Shown: piece by piece, positions 18,887-28,100 of the stretch
Position numbering within the stretch: position 1 is the stretch's first letter
Layout of the letters: each line of letters starts with the position of its first letter
Assembly (NCBI RefSeq): GCF_028689295.1
Contig: NZ_JAQTWL010000003.1
Location: 60,569 to 124,568 of the forward strand
Length of the DNA: 64,000 nt
Reading direction: 5' to 3'
DNA from: Rhodoferax sp.
Lineage (GTDB): Bacteria > Pseudomonadota > Gammaproteobacteria > Burkholderiales > Burkholderiaceae_C
Made by a program: the position numbers and the translations under genes
Notes under the pieces: model-generated
The model's input: the letters and a program-made list of their open reading frames with translations, nothing else
The model's database searches: none
What the model was told of the DNA's origin: nothing

Positions 18887-20266
18887 TCAGACCCGGCGCG
18901 CCAGTTCGGCCGCCTTACCGACGTAGCTGGCCGGGGTCATGGCCAGCAGGCGCCCTTTTTCGGCCTCTGGCAGGTCCAGGCCGGCAATGAAGCCCTGCAT
19001 CAGTTCACGCGTCATGGCTTCGCCGCGGGTGAACTTCTTGAGTTGCTCGTAGGGCTGCGGCAGGCCAAAGCGGCGCATCACGGTTTGAATCGGCTCGGCC
19101 AGCACCTCCCAGGAACTGTCGAGGTCGGAGGCGATCGCGGTTTCGTTGATCTCGAGTTTGCCCAGACCGGCCGCCATCGACTGGTAGGCCAGCACGGCAT
19201 AGCCCAGCGCAACGCCCATGTTGCGCAGCACGGTGCTGTCGGTCAGGTCGCGCTGCCAGCGCGAAATCGGCAGCTTTTCCGACATGTGCCGCAGCAGCGC
19301 ATTGGCCAGCCCGAGGTTGCCCTCGGCGTTCTCGAAGTCGATCGGGTTGACCTTGTGCGGCATGGTGCTGGAGCCGACCTCGCCGTCGCGCAGACGCTGC
19401 TTGAAGTAGCCCAAAGAGACATAACCCCAGACATCACGCGACCAGTCGATCAGGATGGTGTTGGCGCGCGCCACCGCGTCAAACAGCTCGGCCATGTAGT
19501 CGTGCGGCTCAATCTGGATGCTGTAGGGCTGAAACGTCAGGCCCAGACCCAGCGGCTCGGGGGTCTCGATCACCTTGCGGCTGAAGTCTTCCCAGTCGAA
19601 GTCCGGCCAGGCCGACAGGTGGGCGTTGAAGTTGCCCACCGCACCGTTCATCTTGCCCATCAATTTGACGCAGGCAATCTTGTCGCGCGCCGCCACCAGG
19701 CGCACCACCACATTGGCAATTTCCTTGCCTACCGTGGTCGGGCTGGCGGTCTGGCCATGGGTGCGGCTGAGCATCGACACTTCAGCAAAGGCGTGCGCCA
19801 TGGTGCGCAGCTTGTCGATCACTTCGTCAAGTTTGGGCAGCAGCACCTGGTCGCGGCCGCTTTTGAGTTGCAGCGCCTGGCTGGTGTTGTTGATGTCTTC
19901 GCTGGTGCAGGCAAAGTGCACGAATTCCTGCGCCGCCACCAGTTCGGGCCGACCTTCGAATTTGGACTTGATCCAGTACTCGACCGCCTTGACATCGTGG
20001 TTGGTGGTTTTTTCGATGGTCTTGATGGCCTTGCCGTCAACTTCCGAGAAGTTTTTCGCCAGGCCCAGCAGGTAGGTTCGCGCGCCCGGCGACAACGGTT
20101 TGAATTCCTTGAAGCCGCAGTCGCTCAAGGCAATGAACCAGGCCACTTCGACCTGCACCCTTCGGTGCATGTAGCCCTGTTCGCTCATGGCGGGGCGCAA
20201 TTTGGCGAGTTTGGCTGCGTAGCGGCCGTCCAGCGGCGAGAGGGCAGAAATGGCGGAAGTAGTCAT
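18887..20266 (-). CDS. purB: Adenylosuccinate lyase
   Basis: The 459-residue protein has the fumarase/aspartase superfamily signature GSSTMPHKVNPI near residue 293, the SRTHGQTASPTTVGKE region and TSEDINNTSQAL. PurB cleaves adenylosuccinate to AMP and SAICAR to AICAR, both releasing fumarate (EC 4.3.2.2). ATG at 20266 (MTTSAISALSPLDGRY) is chosen; the longer frame from 20305 adds 13 atypical residues. It is divergent from the GST gene. Confidence 0.96.
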   Translation of the reverse strand: MTTSAISALSPLDGRYAAKLAKLRPAMSEQGYMHRRVQVEVAWFIALSDCGFKEFKPLSPGARTYLLGLAKNFSEVDGKAIKTIEKTTNHDVKAVEYWIKSKFEGRPELVAAQEFVHFACTSEDINNTSQALQLKSGRDQVLLPKLDEVIDKLRTMAHAFAEVSMLSRTHGQTASPTTVGKEIANVVVRLVAARDKIACVKLMGKMNGAVGNFNAHLSAWPDFDWEDFSRKVIETPEPLGLGLTFQPYSIQIEPHDYMAELFDAVARANTILIDWSRDVWGYVSLGYFKQRLRDGEVGSSTMPHKVNPIDFENAEGNLGLANALLRHMSEKLPISRWQRDLTDSTVLRNMGVALGYAVLAYQSMAAGLGKLEINETAIASDLDSSWEVLAEPIQTVMRRFGLPQPYEQLKKFTRGEAMTRELMQGFIAGLDLPEAEKGRLLAMTPASYVGKAAELARRV

Positions 20267-20425
20267 GCGCGGGATTGTAGGAGGATCAAAAACTTCAATT
20301 TGCAAGCAAGGCGTCAGTTGTCCGGCTTGCCCCGGCCCGGCTTGTGCTTGGTGCTGGATGGGTTCGCATCATTCAATCGGCATGTATAGAATCAGCCAAC
20401 AACATTTTTATTCCACCTCTGTCAC

Positions 20426-21046
20426 ATGCCCATGAAACTGATCGGATCCAACACCAGCCCCTATGTGCGCAAAGTACGCATCGTCATGTCCGAGAAAAAA
20501 CTGGACTACGACTATGTGCTGGAAAACGTGTGGTCGGCCAATACCAGCATCGCTGCCACCAGCCCGCTTGGCAAAGTGCCCTGCCTGGTGATGGAAGCTG
20601 GCGACGTGATCCATGACTCGCGCGTTATCGTGGAATACCTTGACACCCTGTCGCCGGTGGGCAAGCTCATTCCTGCGGTGGGGCGCGAGCGCGCCGAGGT
20701 CAAGACCTGGGAGGCCCTGGCCGATGGCATCCTGGATGCAGCCATTCTGGCGCGGCTCGAAGCCACTTGGGGCGGTCGCACTGACGCCCAGCGCTGCCAG
20801 TCATGGATTGACCGGCAGCTTGGCAAAGTCGATACCACCTTGCAGGCTATCAGCAGGGATTTGGGCGACAAGCCCTTTTGCGTGGGCATCCATTTGAGCC
20901 TGGCCGATGTCGCCGTGGGCGTGGCGCTGGGCTACCTTGACTTCCGCTTTCCCGAGTTGCCCTGGCGCGAGCAATATCCCAATCTGGTCAGGCTGCAGGA
21001 CAAGCTGATGCAGCGCGCCAGTTTTGTCGATACGCAGCCGGTCTGA
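20426..21046 (+). CDS. Glutathione S-transferase family protein
   Basis: The 206-residue protein has an N-terminal thioredoxin fold with the SNTSPYVRKVRI motif, where a serine or threonine near residue 10-11 would activate glutathione. The PCLV cis-proline, DSRVIVEYLD and a helical C-terminal domain (SLADVAVGVALGYLDFR) follow. It resembles the YibF-type GSTs. The substrate is unknown. ATG 20432 (MKLIGSN) may be the real start rather than 20426. Confidence 0.88.
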   Translation: MPMKLIGSNTSPYVRKVRIVMSEKKLDYDYVLENVWSANTSIAATSPLGKVPCLVMEAGDVIHDSRVIVEYLDTLSPVGKLIPAVGRERAEVKTWEALADGILDAAILARLEATWGGRTDAQRCQSWIDRQLGKVDTTLQAISRDLGDKPFCVGIHLSLADVAVGVALGYLDFRFPELPWREQYPNLVRLQDKLMQRASFVDTQPV

Positions 21047-21158
21047 ACCATCGGTCCGGGCGCAAGTGGTGGCGCTGAGGCGATTGGTCACGCGGCTTAC
21101 ATCGGTTTACATTTTCGACGGCCTTGAGCCCGTGGTCTGGCGTTACAGTTTGACCACC

Positions 21159-21371
21159 ATGGCAACACGCATCAAAACCAATTTCAAGACGGCTTACCAG
21201 TGTCGCCAGTGCGGCTCTACCTGCTACCAGCCGGTGATTGAACGTGCGCCCAACGGCGCACTGCTGCCCAATGGGCAATATCGTTGTACCGGATGTCACA
21301 CCAGATTCCTGAATGTGCAGTCCTGGTGGGCGCCACAGCCTGCGGCGGGCCGCCAGGCGCAGCCAGGCTAG
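21159..21371 (+). CDS. Small zinc-ribbon-like protein
   Basis: The 70-residue basic protein has two CxxC pairs (CRQC at about 14-17 and CTGC at about 42-45) plus an extra cysteine in GSTCYQP, a likely zinc ribbon. The start at ATG 21159 (MATRIKTNFKTAYQC) follows a weak ribosome binding region. It sits between the GST and hldC genes on the same strand. I do not recognise a named family; the compact metal-binding layout and absence of an overlapping gene support it being real. Confidence 0.55.
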   Translation: MATRIKTNFKTAYQCRQCGSTCYQPVIERAPNGALLPNGQYRCTGCHTRFLNVQSWWAPQPAAGRQAQPG

Positions 21372-21427
21372 GCCCCAGACCCTTCGCCCGGGTCGGTGGG
21401 TTCAAAAATGCCTGCTAGCATCCGGGG

Positions 21428-21949
21428 ATGCCTGAATACACATCTGCAACTGACCTGGATGCTGCCGGTGCTGCCCCCGAGCTGACGGCCAAACTCTGTT
21501 ATCCGCACGAGTTGCGGCGGCGGTTGGCCCTTTTGCCGCACCCGCTGGTTTTCACCAATGGCGTTTTCGACGTGCTGCACTGCGGTCATGTGGTGTATCT
21601 GGCGCAAGCCCGTGCACTGGGCGCCAGTCTGGTGGTCGCGCTCAACACCGACGCCTCGGCGCGGCGACTGGGTAAGGGGCCGGATCGGCCGCTGAACAAC
21701 GAAATGGACCGCGCCTATGTGATGGCGGCGCTGGTCAGCAGCAGTATGGTGACCTGGTTCGATGAGGACACGCCGCTTGAATTGATCGCCCAGGTGCGTC
21801 CCGACATTCTGGTCAAGGGCGGCGACTACGACATGGCGCGCTTGCCCGAGTCAAAGCTGGTGCAATCCTGGGGTGGCAAAGCGCTGGCGCTGCCCTTTGT
21901 CAAGGGCTATTCCACCACGGCGCTGGTGCAGAAAATCCGAAACACCTGA
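21428..21949 (+). CDS. rfaE2: D-glycero-beta-D-manno-heptose 1-phosphate adenylyltransferase
   Basis: The 173-residue cytidylyltransferase-fold protein has TNGVFDVLHCGHVVYL with the HxGH nucleotide motif near residues 51-54, NTDASARRLGKGPDRP and VKGGDY. It is the stand-alone second domain of HldE, making ADP-heptose for lipopolysaccharide inner core. The split form is usual in betaproteobacteria. A 25-residue N-terminal extension before YPHELRRRL may be partly untranslated. Confidence 0.93.
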   Translation: MPEYTSATDLDAAGAAPELTAKLCYPHELRRRLALLPHPLVFTNGVFDVLHCGHVVYLAQARALGASLVVALNTDASARRLGKGPDRPLNNEMDRAYVMAALVSSSMVTWFDEDTPLELIAQVRPDILVKGGDYDMARLPESKLVQSWGGKALALPFVKGYSTTALVQKIRNT

Positions 21950-21983
21950 GCAAACGGCGCCCGTCTGTTGGCTGGCGTCCGGC

Positions 21984-22445
21984 TTACTGTCGGTCAAATC
22001 GAAACTGGTCGTGGCAGCTTTTGCAGCTTGTCTGCACAGCCTCGACGCTGGTGCGAATGGCGGCCACATCGGCGCTGCCGGCCACTTGCACCAAGGCGTC
22101 GGTGGCGGCAAGGAATTTGTCTTGGGCCAGCTTGAATTCACCGGCCTGGCTCCAGACTTCGGGCTTGGCACGCGTCGGCGGGTAATTGCCATCGGCCGTG
22201 AAATAGGGCCAGGGCTGGCTTGCGAGCTCTTGCAACGCCTGAGCGCTAGCGACAAAGCTGGCCTTGACGTAGTCCTGCCGGTCGCGCGCCACCAAGCCCA
22301 TGGGTTCCAGCGCCTTGGTGAATTTCTTGAAAACGGCCTGGCGCTTGCTGACCAGTTGTTGCGGATGGGTGTCTTTGATGCGGTCGCTGCAGGCGCTCAG
22401 CAGGACGGTGGCGGCGACGAGCGCGATCAGGGGCATTTTTTGCAT
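21984..22445 (-). CDS. Cytochrome c' family protein with lipoprotein signal
   Basis: The 153-residue protein has a signal segment ending in a lipobox (TVLLSAC), so the mature N-terminus is probably a lipid-anchored cysteine. A four-helix region follows, and the single haem site CKSCHDQFR is nine residues from the C-terminus, the diagnostic position for cytochrome c'. These five-coordinate haems bind NO or CO and are linked to NO tolerance. The start is ATG 22445. It lies five bases downstream of glnE on the same strand. Confidence 0.85.
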   Translation of the reverse strand: MQKMPLIALVAATVLLSACSDRIKDTHPQQLVSKRQAVFKKFTKALEPMGLVARDRQDYVKASFVASAQALQELASQPWPYFTADGNYPPTRAKPEVWSQAGEFKLAQDKFLAATDALVQVAGSADVAAIRTSVEAVQTSCKSCHDQFRFDRQ

Positions 22446-22450
22446 GTGGA

Positions 22451-25171
22451 TCAGGTCTGGTCGTGTGAGGGGAAATCGCTGAAAACCGTGTGCCAAAGCG
22501 CCAGGATGGCATCGCGTTCGGCTTGCATGTCTTGCGCTGCAAGTTGGGTTGATGTTTCATTGAGTCGGGCATGGTGCTGCACCTGGCGCATGGCACGGTA
22601 GGCACTGGCGGCGCGGTGCCCCACGCCCGCGGGCAGCAGTCCCAGGATCTCGGCGCGTTCCAGCAGCGCGATGTTGCCGGCGTTGGCCATCAGTTCGGGG
22701 TGCGCGCCAGACTGCGATAGCACCAGGAACTGCATCACGAATTCAGCGTCGATCATACCGCCTGCGCTGTACTTGATGTCGAATTTGTCGCTGGCGACCG
22801 GTTGCGCGCTGGCCATGCGAGAGCGCATGGCGGCAATCTCGGCGCGCAAGCCGCTCGCATCGCGCGGTGCGGTGATGACGGCCTGGCGCACCGCATCAAA
22901 GCGCGCGCGCATGGCTGCGTCGCCCAGCACGCATCTCGCCCGCGTCATGGCCTGGTGTTCCCAGGTCCAGGCGGTGTTGGAGCCGCGTTGCTGCTGGTAA
23001 TTGGCGTAGGCGTCAAAGCTGGTGATCAGCAGGCCGGCGTTGCCATTGGGGCGCAGCGCGGTGTCGATTTCATACAGGTCACCTTCGCCGGTCTTGACCG
23101 TCAGCCAGTTGATGAGCTTGCGCACCAGCGCGGCATAGACCTCCGGGGCGTTGTCGTCGTTGTCGTCGAAGACAAACACCAGGTCCAGATCGCTGCCGTA
23201 GCCCAGTTCCTTGCCGCCCAGTTTGCCGTAGGCGATGATGCCGAAGCGGGGCTGCTCACGGTGCGCTTTTTTAAGGCGGCTCCAGCTCCAGCGGGTGGTC
23301 ACGCGCAGCACCGCATCGGCCAGCGCGCTCAGGTCATCGGCCACCTGTTCCACGGTAAGCTTGCCCTCCACGTCGCGCGCCAAGGTGCGAAACACCTCGG
23401 CGTGGTGGGCGCGGCGCAGCAGGTTGAGCAGGGTTTCTTCGTCGTCCTCGCCGGTGCCGGTCAGCGACGAGCGGCGGTGCTCCAGCTCGATCTCGAACTC
23501 CTGGGTGTTAAAGCGCTCCTCCATCATGGCGGGGCTCGCCAGCTCGTCGATGACGCCAGGATGAAGCAGCAAATAGCGCGCCGGCCAGCGCGCTGCTCCC
23601 AGCAATCGCAACAGCCGCTCGTGCACCTGTGGGCGCTCCAGCAGCAGGGCGAGATAGCTTTCGCGGCGCAGCAAGGGCTCCATCCAGTCCACCAGCCGCA
23701 CCGCAGCTTCTTCGGTGACGCGCTCCTCGTGCACCCACTGCGCGGTGCGCACCAGCAGGCGCTGCAGGCGCTCGCGGGCCTCGTCGCGCAGCGCCAGCAC
23801 GCGCGGATGCCGGCACCAGGCCTGCAGGCGCTGCCCGAAGACTTCGCCCAGCTGCGGCAACAGCTCTTCGATGGTCTGGGTGCCGTTGCCGGGCTTGCCG
23901 TTGTGACATCCCTTGCATTCAGGCTCGGGGCCGCCCAGCAGTTTGTCGAATTCCTGGGCCACCAACTCACGATGGGCGTCAAGCTGGCGCAGCAGTGTCT
24001 GAGACGAGGTAAAACCCATGGTCTGGGCGATCCAGTTCAGGTCATGGTCCTGGGTCGGCAGCACGTGGGTTTGCTGGTCGTCCAGGTACTGGATGCGGTG
24101 CTCGATCTGGCGCAAAAAGACGTAGGCCTGCGCCAGCGCCTGCGCAGTCTGCGCCGACATCAAATTGGCGCGCACCAGGCGCGGCAGCGCGCTCAGGGTG
24201 GGGCGCGTGCGCAGCTCGGGGAAATGGCCGGCGCGCACTACCTGCAGCAGTTGCACGGTGAACTCGATCTCGCGGATGCCGCCGCGTGAGAGCTTGACGT
24301 CGTTGGCGCGCTCGGGGTGGCCGGCACTTCGCTTGGCTGCGTGCTCGCGAATTTGCCGGTGCAGCACGCGCAGGGCATCGAACACGCTGTAGTCAAGGTA
24401 GCGCCGAAAGACAAAGGGCATGACGATCTTGCGCAGCGCATGGGTGGCGCCGCTGCTGACGCTGCCGAACGGCGCCACAACCCGGCTCTTGAGCCAGGCA
24501 AAGCGCTCCCACTCGCGGCCCTGCACATGCAGGTATTCCTCCAGCGCGTCGAGCGACACCGCCGCCGGTCCCGAATTACCGTTGGGGCGCAGGGCCAGAT
24601 CGACGCGGAACACAAAACCGTGCTCGGTGGTGTCGCCCACCAGCGCGTAAACGGCGCGCACCACCTTGCCGAAGTATTCATGGTTGGTGATGCAGCCGCG
24701 CCCCTGGGCATCACCCGCTGTCTCGCCGTCTTCGTCATAGACATAGATCAGGTCGATGTCGCTGGACACGTTGAGTTCGCGGGCGCCGAGCTTGCCCATG
24801 CCCACAATCCACAGTTGCGCCCGCTGCCCTTGCGCCGTCATGGGGGCGCCGTGCGTTTTGTCGAGTTCGGCCTGTGCCTGGGTCAGGGCGTGGTTGAGGG
24901 TGAACTCGGCCAGGTCGGTCATGGCCCGGGTCACCTGCGCCAGCGGCAACTGCTGTTCGCAGTCCAGGCACAGCAGGCGCTCGATGACCAGCTGGCGCGT
25001 GATGCGCAGCGCATTGGCCATGTTTTGCCCGTGGGCCAGCAGGGCTTCGAAGGTGGCCTGCAACTGCGCCGGGCCGGGCACGCCGCTCGCCAACAGGGGC
25101 AGTTCGGCCTCGTAACGGCGGCGCACGCGTTGGGCAAAGCGGGAGTGGGTGGCCAGGGAGGGTCGGGTCAT
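22451..25171 (-). CDS. glnE: Bifunctional glutamine synthetase adenylyltransferase / deadenylase
   Basis: The 906-residue protein has two nucleotidyltransferase domains. The N-terminal (deadenylylating) half carries NVSSDIDLIYVYDED and the C-terminal (adenylylating) half carries GYGSDLDLVFVFDDND, each with its metal-binding Asp-x-Asp pair. GlnE sets glutamine synthetase activity in response to PII and glutamine. It is slightly shorter than the E. coli enzyme but complete. The 5' end is only eight bases from the divergent yhdP start, so promoters must overlap coding sequence. Confidence 0.96.
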   Translation of the reverse strand: MTRPSLATHSRFAQRVRRRYEAELPLLASGVPGPAQLQATFEALLAHGQNMANALRITRQLVIERLLCLDCEQQLPLAQVTRAMTDLAEFTLNHALTQAQAELDKTHGAPMTAQGQRAQLWIVGMGKLGARELNVSSDIDLIYVYDEDGETAGDAQGRGCITNHEYFGKVVRAVYALVGDTTEHGFVFRVDLALRPNGNSGPAAVSLDALEEYLHVQGREWERFAWLKSRVVAPFGSVSSGATHALRKIVMPFVFRRYLDYSVFDALRVLHRQIREHAAKRSAGHPERANDVKLSRGGIREIEFTVQLLQVVRAGHFPELRTRPTLSALPRLVRANLMSAQTAQALAQAYVFLRQIEHRIQYLDDQQTHVLPTQDHDLNWIAQTMGFTSSQTLLRQLDAHRELVAQEFDKLLGGPEPECKGCHNGKPGNGTQTIEELLPQLGEVFGQRLQAWCRHPRVLALRDEARERLQRLLVRTAQWVHEERVTEEAAVRLVDWMEPLLRRESYLALLLERPQVHERLLRLLGAARWPARYLLLHPGVIDELASPAMMEERFNTQEFEIELEHRRSSLTGTGEDDEETLLNLLRRAHHAEVFRTLARDVEGKLTVEQVADDLSALADAVLRVTTRWSWSRLKKAHREQPRFGIIAYGKLGGKELGYGSDLDLVFVFDDNDDNAPEVYAALVRKLINWLTVKTGEGDLYEIDTALRPNGNAGLLITSFDAYANYQQQRGSNTAWTWEHQAMTRARCVLGDAAMRARFDAVRQAVITAPRDASGLRAEIAAMRSRMASAQPVASDKFDIKYSAGGMIDAEFVMQFLVLSQSGAHPELMANAGNIALLERAEILGLLPAGVGHRAASAYRAMRQVQHHARLNETSTQLAAQDMQAERDAILALWHTVFSDFPSHDQT

Positions 25172-25179
25172 AATTCTGC

Positions 25180-28100
25180 TTGAACAACTTTTATCGAATC
25201 AATGTGCCGCCCCTTCCCTCCAAACTGCTGAAAACCTGGACTGTCCTGACGCGCTGGCTATTGGCTGCGGTGGTCTTGGCCTGGTTGCTGCTGGCTCTGG
25301 CCTGGGGGGCGCTGCATTGGGTGATTGTGCCGCGAATCGCCGAATTTCGCCCGCAACTCGAAGCGCGGGCCACGCAGGCGCTGGGGGTAACGGTGCGGGT
25401 GGGGGCGGTGTCGGCCCAGTCCAACGGCATGGTGCCCTCCTTTGAATTGACCGATGTGGCCCTGCTCGATGCGCAGGGCAGGGTGGGTTTGAGTCTGCCG
25501 CGCATCCTGATTGCCGTGTCGCCGCGCTCCTTGTGGCGTTTGGGTTTTGAGCAGATATACCTGGACCAGCCCATACTCGACATCCGGCGTGCGCCAGACG
25601 GCAAGATCACCATCGGTGGGCTCGATTTCAACCCTGCCAGCCGGGCCGACCCGGCGGCGCTGGACTGGTTTTTTTCGCAGTTCGAGTTCGCCATTCACGA
25701 CGGCGCCCTGCGCTGGACCGACGAGCTGCGCATGGCCGAACCGGTGGTGCTGCAAAACGTGGCGGCGGTGGTGCGCAACCGGGGCCGAGAGCATGATGTG
25801 CGGCTGGACGCCACCCCACCCGAGTCCTGGGGCAGCACCTTCAGTTTGCAAGGGAGGTTTTTGCAACCCTTGCTGTCGCGCCGGCAAGGGCATTGGCAGG
25901 ACTGGGAGGGCCAGATTTACGCCGCGTTCGAGCGGGCTGACCTGTCGGAGCTGCGCCGTTACGTCCAGTTGGGGGTTGATTTGCGCCAGGGCAATGGCGC
26001 GTTGCGGGCTTGGGTGGACGTGGACCGGGGGCGCATCACCCAGGTGGTGGCTGATGTCGCCTTGTCCGAGGTCCGCGTTGTTTTGGGCGCTGATTTGCAG
26101 CCGCTGGCCTTGCATCAGCTACAGGGGCGCCTGGGTGGGCGCAAGCTGGCGGATGGCTTTGAGTTTTCCACCCAGGCGTTGACCTTCGACACGCAGGACG
26201 GCCTGCATTGGCCCGGCGGCAATGCCAGTCTGCAGCTGCAGCAGGCGCAAGCCGGACAGCTCGAGCGCGGCGAGTTCAAGGCCGACCGGCTGGATCTGGG
26301 CGCGCTGGCGCAAATTGTCAGCCGTCTGCCGCTCGATGACGCTACGCGCGACAAGCTGCGCGCGTACGCGCCAAAAGGTCAGGTGGATACGCTGCAGGCT
26401 AGTTGGCAGGGGTCCTGGCGCAAGCCGCAAAAATACGCCGCCAGGGGCCGACTGAGCCGGTTGGAGATCGCCGCCGTGGCCTCCACACCGGGCTTGAGTG
26501 GGCTCGATGTGGATTTTGATTTCAACCAGCAGGCGGGCCAGGCGCGGCTTGGCATGGCCGCTGGCAGCGTTGACCTGCCGAACATTTTTCAGCAGCCGGT
26601 GGTACCGGTTGATTCCTTGTCGGCCGAGGCCCGCTGGCAAATCAAGAGTGAGCGGATCGCGGTGCAACTGGACAAGGTCAAGTTTGCCAATGCCGACGCC
26701 GCAGGCGAAGCACAGATCAAGTGGCAAAGCGCCGACCCGGCCAAGTCGGCCTCCGGCGCGCGCTCATCCGGCGTGCTCGATCTGCAGGCCAATTTGAGCC
26801 GCGCCGATGGCAAGCAGGTGCACCGCTACCTGCCGCTCGTCATCGACCCCGCCGCGCGTGAATACGTGCGCGACGCGGTGCAGGAGGGGCGCGCCAGTTC
26901 GGTGCGCTTTCAGATCAAGGGCGACATTGATCAAATGCCCATGATCGACCCCAAAGAAGGCGCGTTCAAAATCACCGCGCAGGTCGAGGGCGCCCGGCTG
27001 GCCTATGTGCCGACGAGCTTGCAGGACAGCGGCGATTTGCCCTGGCCGGTGCTGACCGACCTGAGCGGCGAACTGGTGATCGACCGCATGCAATTGCAGG
27101 TCAACAAGGCGCGCGCCCGCTTGGGCGATGCCACGTCCCTGCAGGTGAGCCGGGTGGAGGCCCGGATTGCCGATTTGATGCAGACCCAGGTTGAAGTCGA
27201 TGCCGACTTCAAGGGGCCGCTGCCCGAACTCTTGGGGCTGGTCAACACCTCACCGCTGAGCCACATGCTGGGCCAGGCTTTGGTCAAGAGCGCGGTCATG
27301 GGCAATGCCGATTACAAGCTCAGGCTGATGTTGCCGATTGCCCGCATCGACCAGTCCAGCGTGCGCGGCAGCATCCTGCTTACCGGCAATGATGTGCGCA
27401 TCACGCCCGACAGCCCCAAGCTGACGCAGGCGCGCGGCAGGATCAACTTCACTGAAGCGGGGTTTTCCCTGAGCGGTGTGCAGGCGCGCATGCTGGGCGG
27501 CGACGCGCGGCTGGAGGGCGGCTGGCTGCTGGTGCCCGGGTCGCCCGGCGGCCGTGGCGCGCCAACGCTGATTCGCGCCAGCGGCAGCGCCTCGGCGGAG
27601 GGTTTGCGCCAAGCCGCTGAACTCGGCTTTGTGGCGCGGCTGGCGCGCCGCGCCAGCGGCAGCGCGGCCTACACCGCGACTCTCGGCTGGCGCCAAGGGG
27701 CTACCGAGCTGTTGGTCAACAGCAATCTGCAGGGGCTGGCCTTGAGTTTGCCGGCACCTTTGGGCAAAAGCGCCGAGGCCTTGCTGCCCTTGCGGCTGGA
27801 GACTGGCATGCTCGCTGATGCGCCAGCACCACTGCAAGACCGGGTTTCGCTGTCGCTTGCCAATCTGGTGCAGGTGATGTATGAGCGCGACGTGTCGCAA
27901 GCCGTGCCGCGCGTGCTGCGCGGCGCCATTGCAGTCGGGCTCGATGCGCAAGAGTCGGCGCCAATGCCCAGTGCTGGCGTCAGTGCCAATCTCAGGCTGC
28001 AAAATTTCAACGTGGATGCCTGGCGTGATGTCTTGGCGCAAACCGCAAACGACAACGTGACCGCGTCGTTGGTGGCCGATGGCAACGCGCTGTTGGTGTC

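Noticed and set aside
18617-20389. Long plus-strand open frame of 590 codons
   Set aside because: It lies wholly antisense to yaeQ and purB, is rich in His, Gln and Arg, and has no motifs; typical shadow in high-GC DNA.
22802-24289. Plus-strand frame of 495 codons
   Set aside because: It is antisense to glnE and shows no protein-family features.
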